DNA from: Emiliania huxleyi CCMP1516
Lineage: Eukaryota; Haptophyta; Isochrysidales; Noelaerhabdaceae
DNA: 36,071 nt
Direction: 5' to 3'
Assembly: GCF_000372725.1 (NCBI RefSeq)
Contig: NW_005200073.1
Coordinates: 42,024 to 78,094, forward strand
The position numbers were made by a program, and so were the translations under genes. The notes below the pieces were generated by a model. It was not told the DNA's origin, made no database searches, and saw nothing but the letters and a program-made list of their open reading frames with translations. This document shows positions 16,549 to 25,954 of the stretch, piece by piece (positions within the stretch are counted from its first letter, which is position 1; each line of letters starts with the position of its first letter).

Positions 16549-17047
16549 AGGTTCGATGCCATCATCGACGATGGCAGCCATACCAACGGCGCCATCATGA
16601 AGTCGTTCGAACTGCTCTGGCCCAGCGTCAAGCCCGGCGGCCGATACTTTGTCGAGGACATGTGCGTGGGCCGCCGTTCTCCGTGGGCCGACGGCAACCC
16701 CGTGCCGATCGACATCTTCACCTACTGGATGAACCAGGCAAGCCTCGCGAGCCCCCCAACCGTAGCCCCAACCGAACACCGCACGCCCCCCCACATACGC
16801 TGCCCCCTTGGTGTAAGTGTTGTTCCTCCGTCGTGCGCAGCTCACCATGATTGACCGCAGCAAGCAGCACCACTTTGGCAAGGGCTTTGGAGCGAGCAGC
16901 TTTCCAGAGATGCCTACCGACCTTGCATACGTCGCGTGCTTCGACTGCGCTTGCGTGCTCGGCAAGGACGCAGGCATGGGCTACCGTCACGTCTCCGCCG
17001 GGGGCGCAAACTGCGCGGCCCGGCCGTACGCGAGCGTTGTCGAATGA
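16549..17047 (+). CDS. SAM-dependent methyltransferase-like protein, C-terminal part
   Basis: RFDAIIDDGSHTNGAIMKSF and WPSVKPGGRYFVEDM are the acidic motif and post-motif strand (FD.IIDDGSH, L.PGG.Y..ED) of class I methyltransferases related to the sugar O-methyltransferases of macrolide and glycan pathways. The exon runs to YWMNQ at 16737. A GC-AG intron (16738-16840) keeps phase 0 into LTMIDRSKQHHFGKGFGASS, FPEMPTDLAYVACFDCACVL, ending SVVE before TGA at 17045-17047. The N-terminal SAM-binding glycine motif is not found in the same frame upstream. Either further introns lie before 16549 or the gene is decayed. Sugar or polysaccharide methylation is an inference from family resemblance. Confidence 0.6.
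16738..16840 (+). other. 103-bp GC-AG intron
   Basis: Donor CAG|GCAAGC, the usual GC-type consensus, and acceptor CGTGCGCAG|CTC, phase 0. The interior is C-rich and not repetitive, and its ends are not duplicated, so it is unlike the minisatellite introns. It supports use of GC donors in this genome. Confidence 0.65.
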
Positions 17048-17905
17048 TGAGGGAAACGATTGAAGCGTGGTCGATCAGCCAGCAGACCGGCAGCGGGACG
17101 CGGTGCTCCCTTCGCCCTATGATTGATTGCTGTGTCCGCGGTTCCGCATGCGTGGGGTAGTGCCGGTGTGGGTGGGCTCGTGCCTCGTCGTCAGGCCTGG
17201 ATATTTCTGGACAGACAGGTGAAGTTGCTAGTTGGAGGTGGAGATGTAAGGATCACGTAAAATATTGATTCTCGCCCCTCTAACTATTGATATTGATTAT
17301 TGACAGCATCCCCTCTAACTATTGACAATATATTGACATATTGATCGCTGATTTTAACCTCCAAAAGCACCAATGTCGACATTTGTCCCAAACGTTGCCT
17401 AGATTAGAGCCCCTGGTACGAGCTCCTCACGCTCACCTAGCCCACCTCCATGCTCGCCGAGTCCACCTGCGCTTCCGCCACTAGCGGCGAGCCCAAGGCG
17501 AATTCGGCGCGACCTCATCAATCAACTCGAATGAACGTTTAATCGGGGCGCTAATTTATATCGGGCGCACACGCCGAACAAGGTTCTTTTTCGAACCTTA
17601 CTAAACAATTGAACGCTACCCCAACCTGCTACTAAAAGACTCCCTCCCTCTGCGTGGTGGCGCTCAACCTTGTACGTACTTTTCTCTCTCTCCACCTTGT
17701 ACTCTCTCTCCAGGTATAATGTAAGGGGTGGTGCGGCCGTGCCGGCCGCCCTCGCAAAGTCAAGAGTGTGCTGTGCGCGACTCTCAAATCGCCAAGTCAA
17801 ACAAGAAGAACAGAATCCTGAGTACTCGTCGACAACAAACCCTGCAGACGGTGGGTAAGGCGATTATTATTTATAAATTAAGTAATTAATAATTAATAAT
17901 CACCG
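17048..17905. other. Non-coding stretch with AT-rich blocks
   Basis: 17255-17350 contains repeated ctaactattgac / attgatattgatt motifs, with cccctctaactattga present twice. 17600-17720 is pyrimidine-rich (ctctctctcc). 17861-17902 is a very AT-rich imperfect palindrome (gattattat on one side, ataataatc on the other). No gene was recognised; a 92-codon minus ORF at 17522-17800 lacks support. Confidence 0.5.
17786..17847 (+). repeat. Dispersed two-block motif, copy 1
   Basis: Block 1, aaatcgccaagtcaaacaag (17786-17805, identity continuing two more bases), and block 2, aacaaaccctgcag (17834-17847), recur at 20127-20148 and 20221-20234. In the second copy the spacing is longer because a third motif lies between them. 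Confidence 0.75.
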
Positions 17906-18884
17906 GGCGGTGGCGCGGCGCGGCGGGCGGGCGGGGCGGAGCGGGGCGGCGCGACCATCTGCAGTTACCGGGTCTCTGATCATTGGAGAGCGGCAATGGT
18001 CGCCCCGCCCTCGACTCACGGGGCTGCCTTCCACAGTCGCTGCTCAGGCCGGGGGAGGGGGGGCGACCTCCTGTTCCTCGCGGAACGGGAGCAGGCCCCT
18101 CCTTGCCCGGTCTGCGAAGCAGGGCGGTGGTCGTGCCAACTTCGCTTCACAACGACCACGCCGCAATCGTCGCCGGCGCGCGACACGTTTCCGTTGGCGG
18201 GACTGTCCTGGTCGAGAGTGTGTGCCGCCGAGGCGGGACCACTCGGGGACAGTGCTGACGGGACGCGGCTTGGGATACGGCTCCCGCGAAAGCACGACTG
18301 GCATCCGTGGCGTGGGGCTCGCCTCCGAAAAGTCGGGCATGGCTCTCCCCGCAACTCTCTTGCTAACATGCGCGCACCACCGAGACTGTGGTGGGCGCGC
18401 TGCGGCCGCACGTCTACCTCCGTCATAGTGCCACGACGTGCGGCCTAGATTTAGCACACGCGCCTCAGCTCGCAAACACTCACCCATTTAATTGTCACTG
18501 TCCGTGAGTGCGAGAGAAGTCTAGCAGCAGGCAGCTAGACCATGAGGAGGGCGTCCATAGACACCTCACTAGACCCCACATACGGTCTTGTCCGTGCCTC
18601 GCAGGCCGGTGAGATTGCTAGAGGTGGAGCAAGCTGCTCTAGCCTCACATGTCACTTCCTGTCGTCTGTTGTTTGAGTTGTGCCCTTGTTTGTGCCCTTG
18701 GCACCGTGGAGTGCTGGGGGGGGCGACAGGGAGGATGTGGCCCTGAGTTATGTGTACGCCGACTCAGAGTGTGTGGCAGCCAGATGGCTGTGTGTCTTGT
18801 GAGCCTGTTTGTGTCTGTGTGTCGCTCGTGCGTGTCGTCATCATCTGTCCAGCGTCCACCCATACCGCGTTGGTGTCCAGTCCG
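17906..18884. other. No firm gene; GC-rich then TG-rich
   Basis: 17910-18430 has all frames largely open; one plus frame includes VVVPTSLHNDHAAIVAGARH then VSVGGTVLVESV, which may be a short exon. 18650-18870 is rich in TGTG/TTGTG. No splice-consistent gene could be built. Confidence 0.3.
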
Positions 18885-18925
18885 AGCCTGGCTGTTCTTC
18901 ACCTTTCTACCTACCTACCTACCTG
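18885..18925 (+). repeat. 41-bp dispersed repeat with (CTAC)n, copy 1
   Basis: gagcctggctgttcttcacc followed by tttctacctacctac; the identical 41-bp block is at 20173-20213. Flanks differ. Confidence 0.85.
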
Positions 18926-18940
18926 CAGTGGTCGGCATCA

Positions 18941-19078
18941 GCGCGCCGGGCGCCGCAGGTCGTGCTGCGCTTCGAAAAGCCGCCGGCCTTCCTCTCGCAT
19001 CGTCTCGTCCAGCTGCGCCTTGACCGATGGCAGCGCAAGGCTTCTCGCGCTGTACAGCCCGGAACCGCCCAGCATCGG
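18941..19078 (-). CDS. Possible exon, unknown gene
   Basis: The minus-strand frame reads PMLGGSGLYSARSLALPSVK then AQLDETMREEGRRLFEAQHD and LRRPAR. The segment is amphipathic, charged and protein-like, in contrast to the flanking frames. No start, partner exon or family was identified. Confidence 0.3.
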
Positions 19079-19255
19079 CACGCAAAGACCCGGGGGAGGA
19101 GACGGAGGGCTCGGCTGCAGTAGTCTCGTCTTCTGACCGCCTGCTGTTGGAGCCCTCGTCACTACGCACAGCCGCACTCTGCACTGGTGCGGGAAGCCTA
19201 CCTCTCTTGACACTGGAATTGGCACCCATGACCACCTTGGTGCTGCTCTAGCCAC

Positions 19256-19471
19256 CACACTATCAAACTATTAGCCTAATAACGTACCTAATTATTAGCA
19301 TATACCTAATAACGCGGCTATGAAGCTAATTATTAGCCAAGGCCCCGCGTATTAGCTGCTAATAACAGCCTGATCATCCGGGCCTGGGCTATCAAAAGTC
19401 GGTTATTAGCTTGCTAATATGGACTATCAGCTGCTAATATCCGTTATCAGCACGTTATTAGCTTCTTTTTA
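19256..19471. repeat. AT-rich island of alternating ATTAG / CTAAT motifs
   Basis: About 13 copies of attag or its complement ctaat occur within 215 bp, often as ttattagc, gctaatat or cctaataac, in both orientations, amid very GC-rich DNA. Many pairs could form short hairpins. No ORF. Confidence 0.75.
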
Positions 19472-20238
19472 ATGGATAATGCGGGGGCACTACGGCGCAC
19501 TGCGGCAGCGGCCCGCGTGGCGCGAATCACCCTATGCCCTCTCCGCGCACCGTGGCCGGCGGCTCACGTCTGGCAGCGGCAGCAGGCCCACCGCGGCACC
19601 GGCTCACACTGAACAGCACGCACAGGACACAGTCACAGAGCACTGCCACTCACGCCACTCGCGCTCGGGCTCTCGTCAGCGTCCTTCTCAGTGTCCGCGG
19701 GCCGCTCATCGCCTCCGCCTTGTGGCAGGTGTTTGGGGCGGCGGCGAGGCGAGCAAGCCACCCGCAGACACCTAGAAGGACGCCGTCGCGAGGTCGAGGG
19801 CGGGCGGCGGGGGCGGCGAGGGCGAGGCGCGAGGCGCGAGGTACGGGCGGCGTTGGCGGCGGCGGTGGCGCGGGCGGCGGCGGTCACGGAGCGGGGGCGA
19901 GAGGGTGGCGGCGAGCAAGACACCCGCGCGCGCTGTGCGGTCGCCGTTCTGCCTCACATGCCTGCGGACAGCGCCGACGGGTGGTGAGGAGGGCGGAGAG
20001 CCGGCGGGCGCGGTGTGCGCGCGGTCGCCGCGCGCTGGTGGTGTGAGCGCGGTCGCCGCGCGCTGGTGGGCGTCAGCTCACCGAGCGAGGAGCGAGCAGG
20101 AGCGAGGAGGGGGGCCGGCACACTCAAAATCGCCAAGTCAAACAAGAAAAACCACGCACATGGAACACAGACGAGCCTGGCTGTTCTTCACCTTTCTACC
20201 TACCTACCTACCTACGAAGTAACAAACCCTGCAGCCGA
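19472..20238. other. No supported gene; G-rich
   Basis: 19730-20110 is G/A-rich (gcgaggcgcgaggcgc, ggcggcggtggcgcggg) with overlapping Arg-rich frames. gcggtcgccgcgcgctggtg is repeated in tandem at about 20019-20068. The dispersed blocks of 20127-20234 lie at its end. Confidence 0.45.
20127..20234 (+). repeat. Composite of the dispersed motifs, copy 2
   Basis: Contains aaatcgccaagtcaaacaag (20127-20146), the 41-bp gagcctggctg...(CTAC)n block (20173-20213) and aacaaaccctgcag (20221-20234). These three modules are found separately at 17786, 18885 and 17834. Confidence 0.75.
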
Positions 20239-20365
20239 AGTGCGCACGCTCCAACCGGGCGACGTACCTTCGCGACGTAGCCCCACCCCGGTTGGAGCCC
20301 CACCCATGCGCACGTTTCTTTACTTCGCTAACTTTTCCGCGCCCATCTGGGGTGGGGCTACACGT
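20239..20365. other. Inverted and direct short repeats (hairpin)
   Basis: gctccaaccggg (20248-20259) pairs perfectly with cccggttggagc (20287-20298), and the interior has a second acgt...acgt pairing. Downstream, tctggggtggggct occurs twice (about 20345 and 20365) and can pair with agccccacccc at 20279-20288. Possibly a transposon end or structured RNA; no proof. Confidence 0.5.
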
Positions 20366-20718
20366 CTGGGGTGGGGCTTAATGGCAGCCAGCGAGGCTCA
20401 CAGAAGGCTGCCTGGCACAAGTGCGAGACGAAGAAGCGTGTACCACGCAAAGACATGCGCAAAGCGCGACAATCGCGACCGCACCAGCGAACCCTGCTCG
20501 CTCGCACAAAGGCTGCGGCCAGCAGTTGCCGTGCACAAGTTGGGCCTTTGCGCGTCGAGCCCGTCGCTGCGTGAGATGGAGACCTACCTGAAGAACGTCA
20601 GAGACGCGAACAGCGTCCTCCGCATCAAAGCGCTCAAAGGCCGCTACCAGAAGCGCAGCGTGCTGCTCGCCGGGGCTACTTTCACGAGGCGCTACCGTGG
20701 CAAGAGCAACACGCTCTG

Positions 20719-21735
20719 GTGGAGTGGGCTCGCCTGGCGCAGCGCCCGTCGCGCGCCGTCGACCGCGCGGATAACGCCCAGTACGCCGCGTATGTTAAGG
20801 CGAAGGCCAAGACGGCGTCGCAGGAGGAGCTGAAGGCGCTGGTCACGGAGTGGGCATACGGCATGTCCTTCTTTGAGCGCTGGCAGGAGCGGGGGGTGCG
20901 ATCCGTCACGCAGCTGAATGCGGGCCTGCGGAGGATCTGCGCGTGCCGCGCCCCGGCCTGCCGATCGGGCTGCACGGCTAATCAGGCCAAGCTTGACTGG
21001 CTTCGAGAGCAGATCGAGATGCGCACGCGCGGGTTGCAGTGGGTCGAGTTTGCGGCGCGCTGGTCTTCCAGCACGGACGAGTCCGTCGGCACCGTCGAGG
21101 AGCTCACGGGCCACCTCAAGGAGCTGATCGAGCACGAGCGCGACCTGCGCGAGAGGGACGAGCTCCCCGACGTGGCGCCGCCGCCCGTCGTCAGGCGTAA
21201 GACCTTCAAGCAGCTCGGCACACCCACTGCGCAGGCCGAGGTGCTGATGGCGGCGCGCGAGGAGCTCACGCCCGATGAGCTGCGCGAGGCGGCCGAGGAC
21301 GAGCGCGACCGGCTGGAGGAGGCGGGCGAGATCGACCACGTCGCCGACGCGCAGCCCGAGCGCCCTCCAGATTTTGCCAGCTTGCTCAACGTCCACCTCG
21401 AGGTGCGCTGGCCGTATCGCGTGCCGGACAAGGGGAAGAAGCGCGGCTACAAGACCCACTACATCTGGGCCGAGGGCGAGGTGGTCGAGATTGCCGACGG
21501 CACGACTACGAAGAGGACGCCGCAGTGCAAGACCGTCCTTGCGTGGGGCGCGGTGCGCATCAAGTGGCCGAAGGACAGCCGCTACGACGAGGATGAGTCG
21601 TTCACCTGGACCGTGCTGGTGGCGGACTCGTGGCGCAAGGAGAAGCACCTCGGCTGGCGCTTCGCCAAGCCGGAGCTGGCGCGGCGCGGCGCGGCGGCAC
21701 GCGCGGCAAAGCGCGCACGGGCTGACACCTCGTAG
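20719..21735 (+). CDS. Unrecognised protein, possibly transposon-derived (338+ aa)
   Basis: Strongly coding-like frame to a TAG at 21733-21735. Features: a Cys cluster CACRAPACRSGC (four Cys, about residues 75-86) suggesting metal binding; helical charged segments (KLDWLREQIEMRTRG, VEELTGHLKELIEHERDLRE, LREAAEDERDRLEEAGEI); a beta-rich C-terminal part (YKTHYIWAEGEVVEIADG, KTVLAWGAVRIKWPKDS, FTWTVLVADSWRKEKHLGWR); and a basic tail. The listed start is a GTG; the frame is open upstream (RRGYFHEALPWQEQH, about 20668-20712), so 20719 is not a real start. Just upstream in another frame, SPSLREMETYLKNVRDANSV then LRIKALKGRYQKRS (about 20560-20660) looks like the same protein, implying a frameshift near 20655-20675. 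I cannot name the family. Confidence 0.6.
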   Translation: MEWARLAQRPSRAVDRADNAQYAAYVKAKAKTASQEELKALVTEWAYGMSFFERWQERGVRSVTQLNAGLRRICACRAPACRSGCTANQAKLDWLREQIEMRTRGLQWVEFAARWSSSTDESVGTVEELTGHLKELIEHERDLRERDELPDVAPPPVVRRKTFKQLGTPTAQAEVLMAAREELTPDELREAAEDERDRLEEAGEIDHVADAQPERPPDFASLLNVHLEVRWPYRVPDKGKKRGYKTHYIWAEGEVVEIADGTTTKRTPQCKTVLAWGAVRIKWPKDSRYDEDESFTWTVLVADSWRKEKHLGWRFAKPELARRGAAARAAKRARADTS

Positions 21736-21796
21736 TGGGCGGTGCGCCACGGTGGGGTCACGGCAGGGGGTGCTCACACTGCGCGGCCGCTGCCAG

Positions 21797-21810
21797 AGCG
21801 CGAAATTTCG
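21797..21810. other. Perfect 14-bp palindrome cgcgaaatttcgcg
   Basis: Self-complementary sequence about 60 bp after the stop of the preceding ORF. It may be a terminator-like stem, a protein site or a transposon end. The remainder of 21736-21964 shows no gene. Confidence 0.5.
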
Positions 21811-22275
21811 CGACTTCGTGCTCGTGTATCTTTAGTCAGAGACATGTCTGGAGGATAAAGAGTATAGCAGTGTGATCCCCGGCATTAGTACAGTCATTGC
21901 AGTGCGCTTTGTGGTTGTTCCGGGCATATTTTCATCTGACCCCTCTGGCCTACCATGGGCTCTACTGCATTCTGCATCTGCATTCTGCATTTTAAATCCC
22001 ATTTTCGAGAAATACGTAATGTAAAATCAGCCCGTCTATGCAGAGGCTAATCCATGCAGACTGCAACCTGCATGCTACAAGAGTGCGCGAGGGTCGCCCC
22101 CCCTGCCCCACCACCTCGTGTGTGTGTGGAGAAGTTTACCTTACCTTACCTTACCTGCACATCGCCCCGCGCTCACTCAGGAAGCCGAGCCTACCCGCAT
22201 GCTATGCAGCCGCGGTCCCAAAGAGCTCTGTGCTGTTGAGCACCACCAACAGCCCCGCTCGAGATCATACGCCCG

Positions 22276-25200
22276 TCAGTGCACGGAAGGAACGTAATAC
22301 GCGTTGTACTTCGTCTGGGCCGGCAGATCCCAGGAGCACCCCCCTTGTTTGTGGACCCCGTCGACCCCGCGCTCGATCGTCATGCAGTCGTCGTGAAGGC
22401 GGACGCTCAGCCCTGAATACCGCCTCTGCATGAGCGCCGTCGACGTCGAGTTGAGGCTAGACGGCATTGCATCAATGACCCTCGTCTGAACAGGCAAGCT
22501 TTGGCCAGTCGCCTGCCAAAAGGCTCGGTTCATCTGGTTCAAGCAGTCCGTCCGCGCCGTTGTATGCGACTTCTTCTGGTGCAGACCCGTGTCGCCCATC
22601 TTTCCGAAGTCGCCAATTCTGTGCAGCGGCCGTACGAAAAGGGGCGCAGCGTCGGCGCCTGGCGGGTTGGCGCTGGACCTCGCCGCGTTCACGACGAAGT
22701 TCATGCCGATGTCCTCGCAATTGAATTCGGCCGCGACGATCGACAAGATGAGCGATCGAAGCTGGTCGAAGTGGCTCGCTACTTGCAGGCCGAGCTCTGT
22801 CGAGCTGCCGCCGCACGTGTAGAGGTGAAGATAGTCACGATGCATCATCATCGTCCTCGTCAGCATCAGGCTGTACCCTTCGTACTTGTCCGGTGAGGCC
22901 TCGCTTTGGGTTAAGTAGGCCAAGTTGTGCGGCGCGGAAGCACGCCCGCCAGACCCGGGCTCCGATGAACCACCATCGACCCAGCGAGGCGACGCCCCGA
23001 CGAGGTTCTGCTTGTTCTCCTTCCAGGCAGCGAACATGTTGTGCATGTCCTGCAGGTGCAGCTTGATGTCGTCGTCCAGGATGAAGACGGCCTCGGTCGT
23101 AATGTACGCTAAGGGCTGAAAGCGGTTGTTGAGGCTGTCCGTGGTTGGGCTTTCGAACCGAATATACGTCCCATTGACGCGGGCGTCGGGCGGTGCCTTA
23201 ATGTTCATGTTGTGCCACGTGACGACTATGGTCGAGATCATCGGCGACGCGCTGTAGTACGACAGCTGCTCGGAGAGTAGCTCGAACCGGCTGTGCGTGC
23301 TGATCAAGAGCGTAAAGGTTGATGCGTCCTGCAAGAGCGCCGGCACCGCGGCTGGAAACGAGGTGCACGCGAAGTGCTCGCGAGATAGACTGAGGTCGCA
23401 GTTCTTCCTTATACACCCTTTCGTATGCACCTTGTTCGGGATCGACTGCCACACGAGCGAGAGGCACGTGCCTTGATGGTGGCGGCGCCGACGGGACCGC
23501 CGCCGATCGGCCCAGTACACCGCCAGGTTCCCGTCGCTCTCGAGCCGCGCATGGTAAGTGCCGGTCCCCGCAGGCCTCGAGACCCGATCTGGAGGGCTCG
23601 ACCAGACCAGACTCAGCACCCAGCCCGTTGTCTTGTCGACCTGCTCCAAACGCAGTGAGCCCGTCTTCGACAGCGAGAAGTGGTAGACCACGTTTCGCAC
23701 AAGCGCTGCAAGTGCTGCAAGTGCTCCAAGTGCTCCATTTCGCACTTCGCCCTTGTAGCCGTTCGTGCTCCAAATCGGATTTGGGTGGTCGCTCATCACA
23801 ACAAACTGACCATCGCTTTGCACAGCGCCGTGATACACCTTCCCGTCCCCGCGGTCATTGATCGAAGCCATACCATCGCCCGACGCGCTGCTCAGCGTCG
23901 CTCCGACGCTCAACATCGACACGTATCGGCTGCGCTTCGTTGCCGTTTCCCAAACGAGGGACAAGCACTTTCCGTTCTTCGGACTCTTCCAGTACACGGC
24001 GAGGCAGCCGTCGCTCTTGAGCTGGGCGACGTAGCTGCCCCTAGGATGCCGGCGAGTGCGATCGTGAGGGCTGGACCACACAAGCTTGTCTGACTTGACG
24101 TCATTGCGGAACCTTCGAGACAGCTCCAGCGACCCGGTTGGTGACAGCGTCAAGCCATACGTCGTCCCGTTCACCTCGCCCACGAACGTCTGTGTGCTCC
24201 AAATCGGTGCGGCCGAATTGGGGGACGCAGCGTCGTCGCGGTAGATGACGAACTGGCCATCGTTCTGGACCACACCGTAGTGCCTTAGTCGGCCGCTCGC
24301 AGCAGACATCATGATCTCGTCCTTGACACTGCTGAGCTCTTCGCCGACCGCCAACAGCGACGGCTGCCGCTGCCGAACACCAGGCACAACGGAGGAAGCA
24401 CCGCTAGCCATGCCGGCGAGCATCTGCTTCAGCTCTTCTTCGCGCAACCAGGGCTTCCCAAAAAGGTTCAGCACGCGTAGCTGGCTAACCTTCAGCGACC
24501 TCAGATGTAGGAGCGGCGCGCCGTCGACCAGGAGCGGCACGGTGAAGTCCTGCCGCTTATGGTCGACATCGCCAGACTTGATGTGCTCTCCCTTCTCCAT
24601 GTGATTGGTGCTGAGGCTGCGCTGGCCCTCGTAGTTTGGATAGACCAGGTATTGCCCCCTGAGGTAAAGCAGCTCGAAGTGGAACTTCTTCCAGCTGCCC
24701 TTCCAGCCGTTGGTGCGGCTTGAAGGAATCAACACGTCGTGGGGCGACTTGACGCCGGGCTTGAGATCAAAGCGCAGCCGCAAATAATCGACGAACTGCT
24801 CCCAGTGGTTAGGGAAGTAAACGGCCCCCCATGAGCACGGCGTCTGCAACAAATATGGGCTCTCTTTGTGCTCTGCTCCCATGACCTCAATCATGAGGGC
24901 CGTCGAGTTGAACGGCTCGGGCGGGTTGGTCGTCTCGGTGCGACGAGGCGAGTACAGGCTTATGCCTACCACGCGCGGGTCTGGCTCCCTTTGGAGCGCC
25001 AGCATCATCTCCGACACGAAGCGGAAGTAGTGCGGGGACACCTCGATGTCGTCCTCCAGCAGGCACCCGAAGTCCTCGGTCGAAGACGGGTACCAGCTTT
25101 CAGAGACAGCCAAGATCAGTCCGCCCTGCCTGGCCCGTTTGCGCACGTGCTTGAATCCGTGCGGCCACTCGAAACCGCGAGCAAACGCGATGGTCCCGGT

Positions 25201-25614
25201 GGTAGAGGACGCCTCGAGGTTGAAGACAATGTCCACGCGTGCGAAAAAGTCTCCGAGCGCCGAATAGTCCGCGGCAAGGAGCGAGTCGCAGAGCCGCCGC
25301 AACGACGTCTCACGGTTGTTGGTGATGATTGACACGGTCAGGGTCGCGGAGCCTCCGCCGCGGTGCCCGCGTCTGCCGCGACTCGGCGGACCAGAGGTCG
25401 AGAGGTGTGCACCTCTCGACCTCTCATCGACGCTGACCCTGTGGGCCGCCGGAAGCGCAGTGACGTCTGGCAGCGCGGTTGAGGATGAAACAAGCGCGGC
25501 GCCGCCAGCGAAGGTGACCAAGCCGCCGGAGACGGTGGCCAAGCAGAGAAGGACGCCGAGCAGGCTGGACCAGCTGAAGCGGCGGGCCTTTGAGTTGCGG
25601 CGCCACATCACCAT
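22276..25614 (-). CDS. GT2-like / bulb-lectin x2 / exostosin GT64-like protein, copy B (1112 aa)
   Basis: Same architecture as the plus-strand copy at 12001: signal anchor (17-42), GT2-like domain with LEDDIEVSP, two bulb-lectin-like repeats, and a C-terminal GT64 domain with NCEDIGMNF. Here the metal-binding motif is complete, FILDDDIKLHL (Asp847-849, bases 23068-23076), so this is the likely functional version. The only other protein difference is Met398 in place of Thr398 (bases 24421-24423). The upstream 417 bp are duplicated too, so both copies should share a core promoter, while more distal regulation differs. Confidence 0.87.
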   Translation of the reverse strand: MVMWRRNSKARRFSWSSLLGVLLCLATVSGGLVTFAGGAALVSSSTALPDVTALPAAHRVSVDERSRGAHLSTSGPPSRGRRGHRGGGSATLTVSIITNNRETSLRRLCDSLLAADYSALGDFFARVDIVFNLEASSTTGTIAFARGFEWPHGFKHVRKRARQGGLILAVSESWYPSSTEDFGCLLEDDIEVSPHYFRFVSEMMLALQREPDPRVVGISLYSPRRTETTNPPEPFNSTALMIEVMGAEHKESPYLLQTPCSWGAVYFPNHWEQFVDYLRLRFDLKPGVKSPHDVLIPSSRTNGWKGSWKKFHFELLYLRGQYLVYPNYEGQRSLSTNHMEKGEHIKSGDVDHKRQDFTVPLLVDGAPLLHLRSLKVSQLRVLNLFGKPWLREEELKQMLAGMASGASSVVPGVRQRQPSLLAVGEELSSVKDEIMMSAASGRLRHYGVVQNDGQFVIYRDDAASPNSAAPIWSTQTFVGEVNGTTYGLTLSPTGSLELSRRFRNDVKSDKLVWSSPHDRTRRHPRGSYVAQLKSDGCLAVYWKSPKNGKCLSLVWETATKRSRYVSMLSVGATLSSASGDGMASINDRGDGKVYHGAVQSDGQFVVMSDHPNPIWSTNGYKGEVRNGALGALAALAALVRNVVYHFSLSKTGSLRLEQVDKTTGWVLSLVWSSPPDRVSRPAGTGTYHARLESDGNLAVYWADRRRSRRRRHHQGTCLSLVWQSIPNKVHTKGCIRKNCDLSLSREHFACTSFPAAVPALLQDASTFTLLISTHSRFELLSEQLSYYSASPMISTIVVTWHNMNIKAPPDARVNGTYIRFESPTTDSLNNRFQPLAYITTEAVFILDDDIKLHLQDMHNMFAAWKENKQNLVGASPRWVDGGSSEPGSGGRASAPHNLAYLTQSEASPDKYEGYSLMLTRTMMMHRDYLHLYTCGGSSTELGLQVASHFDQLRSLILSIVAAEFNCEDIGMNFVVNAARSSANPPGADAAPLFVRPLHRIGDFGKMGDTGLHQKKSHTTARTDCLNQMNRAFWQATGQSLPVQTRVIDAMPSSLNSTSTALMQRRYSGLSVRLHDDCMTIERGVDGVHKQGGCSWDLPAQTKYNAYYVPSVH
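25393..25424 (-). other. 32-bp palindrome inside the CDS, copy B
   Basis: Mirror of 12191-12222 with intact 15-base arms and a 2-base centre; preserved without change in both copies. Confidence 0.85.
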
Positions 25615-25954
25615 GCCGACGACGGCCAGGGCGGCGACCTGCGGCGGAGGAGCGAGTGCGACTAAGCGTGTGCGGAGAGCGGTTTTGCAGAGTCACAATG
25701 CAGACGGGTGCTGCTGCGCGCCCGGCCCCAGCCCAGTGGCGAGAGGCGAGGACGCACTCTTCGAATCTCCCGGAATTGGGCTGCGCGGCAGCCCGGGCCG
25801 ACGGGCCCTGATGTGGTGCGCGAGCCCGAGGCGTGGTGCGCGCGAGCGCTGGCGATGCGACGCACGCGAGGCTCCGAGGCAGCCGTGCGCTGCGCGCTCA
25901 GTCTGATCTGAGGCCACGCCGCTCGGCAGCCAGGCACAAGGGGTACCTGGCTGG

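Noticed and set aside
15913..16977. 354-codon minus-strand ORF
   Set aside because: It is antisense to the plus-strand frames that join at splice sites and contain the methyltransferase motif; its composition is a complement shadow.
17910..18428. 172-codon plus-strand ORF as a gene
   Set aside because: Three plus and two minus frames are simultaneously open. One short segment looks protein-like, but no splice-consistent gene or family supports a call.
20692..21777. 361-codon minus-strand ORF
   Set aside because: Antisense shadow of the 338-codon plus-strand frame, which has far better amino-acid balance.
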